Assembly (NCBI GenBank): GCA_900312665.1
Contig: ONZQ02000012.1
Coordinates: 917,957 to 981,956 of the forward strand
Direction: 5' to 3'
Source of the DNA: Cephalotrichum gorgonifer
Lineage: Eukaryota > Ascomycota > Sordariomycetes > Microascales > Microascaceae
DNA length: 64,000 nucleotides
The notes beneath the pieces are model-generated. The model made no database searches. It had not been told where the DNA came from and saw only the letters and a program-made list of their open reading frames with translations. Made by a program: the position numbers and the translations under genes. This document shows, one piece after another, positions 32,886 through 40,951 of this stretch. How positions within the stretch are numbered: the stretch's first letter is position 1; each line of letters starts with the position of its first letter.

Positions 32886-34574
32886 ATGGCGGAAGACCAC
32901 ATCAACACGGCCCTTGGCGCCCTTGGAGCACTGGACGTCATTGTACGGCGCTGTATGGAAGGCTTCGCGTTTTGGCAACGCGTCAACCACTCTTCCCAAT
33001 CTGCCAAAGATTTCCAAACCCTCTTGGACATGCAGCGCGTTAAGCTTGCCATCTGGGCAGAAGCATGGGGTCTCCAATCCAATGGCTACCGAAAAGATCG
33101 CCGATTCTGCTTGTACGAAGCAGTCGTGGTGAACCACCTTCAAGCCATCGACTGCATTTTCAACGACTTCAGTAAGCTCGACACGCAGGTATCCGTATTA
33201 AACCAGGCACAAGCTTTGGTTTCGATGGATGTGTTGCCCCGTTTCAATCATCTCGGCGCCCCTTCCAGTGCACATGGTCTGGGGAGTGCGGATGCGACCA
33301 CCGAATCCGGACGCGCATTCGCGGTGCGTAGCATTAAATGGGCACGGCAAGAGGACAAACTGAAGGATGGTCTCGCTCTCCTCACGACACTTCTTAATGA
33401 TCTATACGTCATTCTTCCTCCGCCGCACGCCGACCCTGCCCAGACCTTGGTTCTTAGCGATTCACTCTCCGGCCAGGATCCAAACGAACTCGCCAGAATC
33501 AGCCGCATTGAGAACAGCGACCCGGCTTTCGCTGCCCTGGCTTGGATGAGGTCCCTCGCCCATCGCCCGTACGGATCTCATCTCGGAAACAACCAACTGC
33601 ACTCATCACACATAGTGCCAATCAATCGAAAAAAAGAGGATGTCAAGTTTGTGGCTCACTACAAGGGCGAGGTCGTCTTGGTCGAGGAGAAACACTGCAC
33701 GGCGCCCTGGGGTCACCTAGACCAGTTGAAGGTCCTCCAAGCGCGTATAGATAATATTGTTGTCCGCCTCCAGAATCCCAACAAGCCAGTGGACCTAAGA
33801 ACGCTTCCTTGCCGAGGCGGTGCGCTCAGTACACCAAAGAACACTACGGAAGACGGGATCACTTGGACATACAGCATTGTGTACCGCGCCGATTACCAGC
33901 GCTTCACCTCTCTCTCGGAAATCCTTTGTCGAAAGGATAAGAAAGTCGACGACACAAGACGGGACAAAGCCCAATTCCCGCTTGGGAAGCGCTTCGCGCT
34001 CGCTCAAATGCTTGCCCGCGCCCTGATGTACCTCCACCTTGCCGACTGGCTGCACAAAGCCGTCCGAAGCGAAAATGTGATATTTTTCATCGACGGCGAG
34101 GACAACATTCGGACGAACCTGCCCTACCTAATTGGTTTCGAATATTCCCGACCCGATATCTCTGGAGAGCAGACGGAAAACGTCCACGAGAAGTGTCATC
34201 ATAAGTATTACCGCCATCCGAATGCCAAGGCTGTACCCACCGCAGACCTAAAGCAGCCGCTTGGCGGCCCTGGACGTTTCTCAAAGGTCTACGATGTCTA
34301 CTCATTGGGCGTGGTGCTTTTAGAGATTGGGCTTTTCGTAACAGCGAAGAGGATTGTTGACCGACACCTTAAAACCGACGACCAGGATACAAAACATATT
34401 CGCAGTGTTTTTGTCGAGAAAGTCGTTCCAGATTTACGTTTTTCTATGGGGGACGACTACGCTGATGCCGCCCTGACTTGCCTCGATGGCTCGCTGGACG
34501 GGCTCACTGACCGGCCGTTCCGTGAGGCGTTTTATAAAAACGTCGTGTGCCGACTGGACTCTTGTAAAGCTTGA
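32886..34574 (+). CDS. HeLo-like N-terminal domain + pseudokinase
   Basis: A 562-residue single exon; the ATG has good context (GAACCATGG). Residues about 8-200 fit the HeLo / prion-inhibition-and-propagation pattern (ALGALDVIVRRCMEGFAFWQ, KDFQTLLDMQRVKLAIWAEA). This is the helical membrane-targeting cell-death domain of HET-S and its relatives. Residues about 260-550 are a degenerate protein-kinase fold. The catalytic loop reads HKAVRSENVIFF (no catalytic Asp) and the DFG position reads IGFEYS, while the regulatory spine segment VYDVYSLGVVLLEIG is kept. Catalysis is therefore unlikely, and the fold may sense or scaffold. This layout parallels plant MLKL/RNL-type and fungal HeLo-STK proteins. 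It sits at the end of the immunity-like block. The domain assignment is by motif; a death role is inferred. Confidence 0.75.
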   Translation: MAEDHINTALGALGALDVIVRRCMEGFAFWQRVNHSSQSAKDFQTLLDMQRVKLAIWAEAWGLQSNGYRKDRRFCLYEAVVVNHLQAIDCIFNDFSKLDTQVSVLNQAQALVSMDVLPRFNHLGAPSSAHGLGSADATTESGRAFAVRSIKWARQEDKLKDGLALLTTLLNDLYVILPPPHADPAQTLVLSDSLSGQDPNELARISRIENSDPAFAALAWMRSLAHRPYGSHLGNNQLHSSHIVPINRKKEDVKFVAHYKGEVVLVEEKHCTAPWGHLDQLKVLQARIDNIVVRLQNPNKPVDLRTLPCRGGALSTPKNTTEDGITWTYSIVYRADYQRFTSLSEILCRKDKKVDDTRRDKAQFPLGKRFALAQMLARALMYLHLADWLHKAVRSENVIFFIDGEDNIRTNLPYLIGFEYSRPDISGEQTENVHEKCHHKYYRHPNAKAVPTADLKQPLGGPGRFSKVYDVYSLGVVLLEIGLFVTAKRIVDRHLKTDDQDTKHIRSVFVEKVVPDLRFSMGDDYADAALTCLDGSLDGLTDRPFREAFYKNVVCRLDSCKA

Positions 34575-35606
34575 TGGATAAGGAAGAAATGAGAAGCCAG
34601 AGAGGAGAGAGTCTAAATTTACCCTGCTCTGACTGCTACCAAACTGTAGATACATGTACTAGACTACGCAAGCTTAACTGTGCGAACTGGTTTGGAAATG
34701 AGGCCATTCAGAACTTCAAGGCCTGCACCCTCTTCTGAGGCTCCGAAGGCCATGACTGCACGTACAAATAAGTTGCTCAGCCTGTCCTCGAGCATTTGAT
34801 GTCTCACGAATCTCTCCGTATCTCATGTGGCTTTCTTAGAGTACCAATAGTATATAGCATAATAGATGGTATAGAACTAGTAATGCGGTGCAGGATAGCA
34901 GGCACCGATACTCTGGAGCCAACGAGCACAAACCTCAAGGAGGAGGCTCAGATAAGCCGACTTCTAACTAAGGGAGGCACACTTTCACGGATGAGATAGC
35001 CAAACGAGGCGTATGGCTTCAGGATTCTGAGGGCACACTCAAAACAGGCTGATCAATGGTCCGCATGAAGCAACGGGAGACATCATATACTCTCGATCTC
35101 ATACTTACGGGAGTTTACGCCGCTGGCGCGTGGACTGGTCCGTTTGCCTGCAGTGGTCTTTCCGCCCACGATGGTGTTTACGTCCGCAACGGAGTTTAGG
35201 ACAGCAATGATATATTTGGTGGATCCAATATCCTTTATGCCATCAATAAATGACCAAAAGTTGAGACAGCTGGACGCTGCATGCGTCGAGCCTCTTACCT
35301 GGTGATAGCTCTGCTAGGTTACCAAGCATTCCTACAAAGATGCGTGGAGTGCCACTTACACGAGCTGCCCCACCCACCATCTCCGAAGTGGGCCCACCTA
35401 AACGCGCCCGCAGGCATAGCATGGAACAATGATGCACACACGTCATGCTGAACACTGGACCCCGCACCCACCCGGAAAAACTCCAACCCCACCAGAAACG
35501 ACTTAAGATCCGTTCAGAGAAGCCCACGACACCTCCAGATCACCACATACACATACTCATCACAACAAAGCCCCATCTCTAACAACACATCAAACCCACT
35601 CCGAAA
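34575..35606. other. Intergenic region with a transposon-like relic
   Basis: 1,032 bp between the HeLo-pseudokinase gene and gon7. The middle (about 34930-35070) matches a segment near 55.3 kb and looks like decayed transposase sequence (described separately). The last few hundred bases are C/A-rich and presumably form the gon7 promoter and leader. No intact gene is seen. Confidence 0.5.
34931..35070 (+). repeat. Relic copy A of a dispersed repeat
   Basis: It starts with AACCTCAAGGAGGAGGCT and has GATCAATGGTCC about 119 bp on. The same two blocks occur 120 bp apart near 55.3 kb. One frame reads NLKEEAQ and then meets stops. The length and the N-terminal-helix-like translation suggest the DNA-binding end of a pogo/Fot1-type transposase, but that is a guess; only the shared blocks are observed. 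Confidence 0.45.
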
Positions 35607-35855
35607 ATGTCACCAACCCTTTCAGCGACCTACGCCTCCCCCCTGAGCACCCCTTTCACACTCACCACCCCGCTCCCCGCGCCGACCAACCACGCGAACC
35701 ACCTCGAGTCCCTACGCGCCGCCGCGGCCGCGCTGCAGGACGAAATCAACAAGGAATTGACGGCGCGGATGGAGGAGGACAAAGCGAGGGAGGGGAAGGC
35801 GGAGGAGGTTTTGGAGGAGGAGAATTACGGGGAGGAGGTGGTTGAAGAGGAGTGA
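35607..35855 (+). CDS. gon7: EKC/KEOPS complex subunit Gon7
   Basis: A compact gene of 82 codons with no intron. The protein has the fungal Gon7 pattern: an N-terminal LSATYASPLSTPFTLTTPLP, a helix HLESLRAAAAALQDEINKEL, MEEDKA, and an acidic tail NYGEEVVEEE. Gon7 is an intrinsically flexible subunit of the KEOPS complex (Kae1, Bud32, Cgi121, Pcc1, Gon7), which makes t6A37 on ANN-decoding tRNAs and influences telomeres. The ATG context is good (CCGAAAATGTC). Such short acidic genes are often missed by automatic annotation. A 7-bp tandem repeat array begins 45 bp after the stop. Confidence 0.8.
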   Translation: MSPTLSATYASPLSTPFTLTTPLPAPTNHANHLESLRAAAAALQDEINKELTARMEEDKAREGKAEEVLEEENYGEEVVEEE

Positions 35856-36224
35856 GCCGGCTGGATCCATCCAGACTGGGTGGGGATCAGAGACCAGTGG
35901 ACGATGTACGATGTACGATGTACGATGTACGATGTACGATGTACGACGAACGACGAACGACGAACGACAGACGATGGGACGAATACAAGGGGGGATTCGG
36001 AGGGGACTCGTCCTTGCGAAAGATTATTATTCTGATGGAGGAGGTTATGCGTACGGGTATAAACCATCCCATCCCATCCCATCCCATCCGGAATCCACTA
36101 TCGACACAGAAAGAAAGACGAAAACGACAAAGAAATATCAAGAATTACACATTCCATACTCGCCAATGCAAACGCTCAATGCGACCCGCCAACAAAAGCC
36201 AACACATACACACACACACACTTC
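35856..36224. other. Convergent intergenic region with simple repeats
   Basis: 369 bp between the 3' ends of gon7 and vps39. It contains the 7-bp and 5-bp arrays and a short CA run (about 36205-36222). No gene is seen. Confidence 0.6.
35901..35970. repeat. 7-bp tandem repeats (ACGATGT)6 then (ACGACGA)3
   Basis: Six direct copies of ACGATGT run straight into three copies of ACGACGA plus a partial one, so period 7 is kept while the unit changes by two bases. The array lies in the 3' flank of gon7. A second short array, ATCCC x5, follows at about 36065-36089. Both are simple-sequence DNA with no coding meaning. Confidence 0.9.
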
Positions 36225-39200
36225 CTACGCCCTCCCCCACCCGCCAGCCCTCTGCCCCCTCGCCACACACCCATAGTGCACCACCCCGTTATCCGGCAAC
36301 ACGCTCACCACGCTTCCCCCCAACCTCTTATGACACACCCCGCACAGCCTCTCCTCCGTCACCACCACCCTCCTCCCCCTGCCCCCCGTTCCCGTCCCCG
36401 CCTCGCCCAGCAGCAGCTTCGCCTGGCTGGAGATCAGCTCCGTGGCCCGCAGGCCCGCCACCACGCGAGACGCGTTGACCGCGCTAGTCGCAGACCGCAC
36501 CCGTCCGCGGAAGTAGGATTCTAGGTCCTGAACCGGGAGAGTGTCGGGAATTAGGGAGAGCGTCGAGGACGCTGGGAGCCGGGACCCGTGCTTCGAGAGG
36601 AGGGAGAGAGCGGGAGGGAGGTTGGGCGTGTGAGGGGGGTGAGGCGTCAGATAGAGAGATAGGAGGGTGTGGTAGATCGAGGGCGCGGGGTCGGCTTCGT
36701 CCGCGCCGTCGGCTCCCGCGGACTCTGGGTCCGGGGGATTGTGGTCTTGGGACATGTGGACTTGGTTGCAGTACCTAAATCAATCTTTAGTTAGCGGGAG
36801 ACCGGGGGAGGGAGGGGGACTTCGGAATATATGAGGATGTAATGTGAGGGAAACAATAAACGTACTCTTCCGCCTTGGCGTAGTCCTTCATCTTGAAGAC
36901 GTATATCTCAAGCGCCTGCTTGTGCTGGCCCATGAGGAACAAGATGACCGCCTGTGCCTGGTAAAACGACGCATCTAAAAGCAATCACCAGTTAGCCCAC
37001 CGTATATCCCCAGCGTAACCAGAGCTCTTCCGAGCACCACCAGAAAACAAAAACTCACCATCTCGTGGGACCATGCCAAACGCCCTGCTGAGGCTATACT
37101 GCCTACTCGAGCGCAGGAACGCAATCAGCCTCACCATGACCCCGTCCCACTCCTCCCCGCGCGGCTCCTCCTTCAGGCGCCGTATCAGCAGCTCCACGAG
37201 CCTATTGTGGAACTCCGGCGTCAGGTCGTTCAGCTCCGAGATGACATGCTCGAGGTACCTCTCCTCCAGCGCCTCGTCTATCCCCGCCAGGTACGCCACC
37301 ACCCTGTCCCTCGGCAGCGTCTCCGCGTTCTCCGTGTCCGCCACGAACACCTCCATCGCGAGGTCCGGGTCCGCCCGCAACGTCCACTCCGCGTACTCGA
37401 ACACGAGCTCAATCTCCCGCGGCGGCAGGTTCTGCAGATACGCCACCGTCCGCCTCGGCCCGTGCAGCGCCGCCGGCGCCGCCTCGTCCGGCTCCTCCGC
37501 CATCCCGAACCTCTTCAGCAGCGCGAGCGCCTCCTGGTGGAGCCCCTTGCCGTAGAAGAAGTCAACGAGGTCGTTGTACCGGTTGTGCTCGAGGAGCTTC
37601 TCGTTCACAACCTCCGGGTCGCAGAAGTTGGGGATCCGGAAGAGGGACCCCGCGAGCGTGGGGCGGGAGAACATGTACGCGCGGAAGAGCGTCGTGTCGA
37701 CGAGGGAGAAGGTCTTGCGGAGCTGGGACTCGAGCTCCTTCTCCTCGGTGTTGTCGCTCGCGGCCGTGGAGAGGAAGCTCCTGAGGGCTTCTTCCGCCGT
37801 CTTGTTCTGGCGGGGCTTCAGCTTTCCCGTGGAGGGGTCGATTACTCGCTGGAGCCTGGCGCGCGTGCCGGCGAGGTAGCTGTTCAGTTCGAGGACGGCG
37901 TTCGTGAGGTCCTTCCCTTCAAGAGGCTTGTCGGCCTTTGGCTTGGCCTTGATGCTTGGAGCCTCGTCACTGCTGTCCGTGACATCCCGCTTCGCAGATG
38001 TCACCGAGGCGGCGTCGGAGAGTACCCTCCCACGTCCCATAAACATGGAAACAAACCCTCCTCCCCCGACCTTATAGAGGGACGACTGGTCTGCCTCAGC
38101 ATTATCGGGCGCCGCCGCAGACTCCGCCTCGGCCGTGTTATCAGCAGCGGCGGTTGTGTCACTGTCGGACTCGTCCGGCTCCTCGGGCTGTTCGGTCTCC
38201 GAGAGCTCGCCGGCTATTACCGGCGGGTATAGACGGAGCACCCGCTCGGGCGGCGCCTGGACGTCGTCCTCGTTGAACAGGTCCAGCGAAGCTCGGTATT
38301 TCTGCTGCTTGAACAGGACCTCCGCCTTGAGCATCTTCGTCTCCCGGAGGGACTCGGTCTTGTTCTTTAGTAGCGCGTCCTCTAGCATGCTCAGAACGCT
38401 GATGGCCTCGTCGTAGTGCCCGCCGTCGACCAGCTGTTGGACCTGGGAGTCATAATCGGCGGCGCCCATCTTCCAGACGCACCGGTCGCTTGATATGTGG
38501 AATCCCTTGCCCGCGTGGGCGAGGCTGAGGTTCGGGGGAGGGAAGTGGAGCTGGGCGGCCGCGGGCAGGGAGATAGTCTGTAGTAGCGAGAGCGTGTCTG
38601 GGTTCCGGACCTCGAGGGTCCCCTTCGTCGGAGCTTGTAAGGCTAGGATGTAAGGGTAAGAATATCCGACGGACTCCGGCGCCACCTGCCAGGGTATTTG
38701 GGGCTTATCCAGCGGCTTCCCCTCGTCGGTAATGAACTGCGTGTTGATGTCCTTTGCCAGTAGTAGCTCGCCATCGGAGAGCCTGGCAGAGAGTGGCTTG
38801 GGGATGTAGCCCCCGAGGCCCATGTACCCCATGCCAGCCGTGCTCACGGCGCCAAAGCGACCGCCCTGGGCTCCTCCCGGACCGCCGAAGCCTCCCGAGC
38901 TTCCGATCTCGACGACCTCGCCGTCAAGGACGTTGATGAGTGAGTAACCGCCATTCATCCCGCACACTATTTTCGTAGCGCTCGCCCACGTTAGGGTGCG
39001 GATGGTTTCGGGGAGAAGCACCTCGGTGACGTCGGGGCTGAGCTCGCTCGCGTGCCAGCTCCATAGTAGCAGCCTGCGCTTCACGGCGACGGCCAGGCGG
39101 CTTATGATGTCGGGGATGCCCGTCGCGGGGTCTTTGATGATGTTTGAGGTGACTGCGAAGCAGGAGGCATTCTTCGTGCGGGTGAGGGTTTCGATGAGTT

Positions 39201-39677
39201 CGTAGGATTGGAGGTCGTGCAGGGAGACGACGTAGTTGGACAGCGAGACGAGGGTACTCGCTTCCTTGATGATAGCTAGTTGTTCTATGGCTCGCGTCGA
39301 GAACTTCTCCACCTCCCGCAGGAGGTCTGTCGGCTTCTGAGATCCATGGGGCTGCTGGTGATTGTTGTCGGTGGGGTTGTTCGTCTTCGACGGGCTGTCG
39401 TCGGTCGCCGGAGGGTGACTCTCTCCGTTGGTCGGCGCTGGTGGAGGGTGGAGCTCGTTTACGCGGTAGATTCGGAGGGTGCCCGTGTTAAGACCGACAA
39501 AGACTTGGTCACCTACACATGTCAATGGTTAGACGTGATGCGACGGGGGGTGGTGGCGGTTGGGAGGCCGCCGAGCTGCAGAGTGGGAAGCTCACTCTGG
39601 GCTAGGATGGTCTCGATTTTGGACCGGTCCCGCGCTTTGAGCTCGATTATGGGACGGGCTGTGAATGCGGAGAGCAT
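36225..39677 (-). CDS. vps39: Vps39/Vam6, HOPS vacuole-tethering subunit
   Basis: Four exons (39677-39596, 39512-37059, 36974-36866, 36774-36225) join in frame to 1,064 residues. The N-terminal citron-homology (CNH) beta-propeller starts at MLSAFTARPIIELKARDRSK and runs through VFVGLNTGTLRIYRV, IKEASTLVSLSNYVVSLHDL and TKIVCGMNGGYSLINV. After an acidic Ala/Glu insert (about residues 470-530) comes the helical solenoid (NSYLAGTRARLQRVIDPSTG, LLEHNRYNDLVDFFYGKGLH, PEFHNRLVELLIRRLKEEP). The clathrin-repeat-like part follows (SFYQAQAVILFLMGQHKQAL, KMKDYAKAEEYC). The C-terminal Vps39_2 zinc-binding end has CGVCHKRLGGSVVSV and HYGC. Vps39 binds Rab7/Ypt7 and tethers membranes for vacuole fusion; it also takes part in vacuole-mitochondrion contacts in yeast. 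Exon 1 is only 82 nt, so the gene is easily truncated by mistake. Confidence 0.92.
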
Positions 39678-40951
39678 GGCGGCGGCTGTAGCCAGCTCAG
39701 ATCCCCCGCTGCTATCTGCTGGGAATCTTCATGGGACTGTGCAGGTGTTCTGTTGGGTGCCGCTGCCTACAAGTGAAGTCATTCAAGGCACGTGCCGGCT
39801 GGCGTAGGGTGATGATGTCTGCGATGCCAGCTGCAACTATGAGATGCGCCAAGGGAGGTGGTGGGTGGTGGTACCTGATGATCAAGTATTCGCCTACATG
39901 CAATATTTGTTATATGCATACCCTCTGCATACACGCATAGTATGTAGGGCCTTCTCTCAACTCATTTGCACTTCTTTCGCATGGACACTATGACGATTTT
40001 AGGCTTGGACTGAAAGCTTTCGGCGCCAGAGGAAGAGGATTAGAGGTCGGATACTGAAAGGTGGCACTCTGATAGGGAGTTTATTAATGAAAATGCGTTG
40101 GCGAGAATCCTCGTCCGTTCAGTTACTCGAGTTCAGAGAACCTCTTCCCCCCGGCCTTTCACTGGTCGCCTCTCGCCTGCTATCCACGAGGTTCCGGACT
40201 TGTGCTCGACAATTTGTCTGACTTAGCACTGGCTTCAAGAACTCATTCTATGTCGTCCCCAACGTCTCCCGCCTGTTGAGTCTGCTTACCTACCTAGGTA
40301 TCAGTCCACTCCCCCAAACCCACATCGTGTAGGTACCGTAACCCGACACACCATCTAGCCGACTTACACGGAAGGAGCGGCCGACATCACAAAGCGTCTT
40401 CCTTGGACGGACAGGCTGGCCGCCGGGCTGGCCATGGTCTCTAGAAATGTCGGCAATACTTGCTTGAAATAGCCTTGAAATAACCTAGAGCAGCTTATTA
40501 TCTATCCTCAATAGTCCATCCATCGCTCTCGGTTCATCCTTTCACCCCTCCTCCATCGGTCTACGCTCCTGCCCTTTCTCACTTATCCCCCCCTCTTGGT
40601 GCCTTCATCCTTCCTTGTCTCTCAACACCGTGGAGTCTACCAAGTACTTCCACCCCGCCTAATTTTTCCGCCTCTCCACATTCGCTCAGTGATCCTAGAT
40701 TTTCCCCCGCCACCCTCACACCATTGTCCGCATCCCGCGTGGACTACATCGTTCATCATCCAAAACATATATACCCCCAAGGTCAAGACTGATATTGTAT
40801 AGATGCCTCGTAACCGACAATCCGGCTAGCCCAGTCGAACCATCCCGATCCCGACGAGGCCCCGATCCTTCATTACTCTCCAAGCTCTGCTGCTCCTCCC
40901 CTCCAACTCCCTCCCTCGCGGGCCGTTTCTGCACCTCTAACTTCGATCCCC
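39678..40951. promoter_or_regulatory. Divergent promoter region of vps39 and ama1
   Basis: 1,274 bp between head-to-head genes. A C/T-rich tract (about 40500-40760), typical of fungal promoters and leaders, precedes the ama1 start. Small frames exist but none is persuasive. No specific site is claimed. Confidence 0.5.

Noticed and set aside
37207..38232. 341-codon plus frame opposite vps39
   Set aside because: Arg/Val/Leu-rich antisense shadow of a conserved coding exon in GC-rich sequence.
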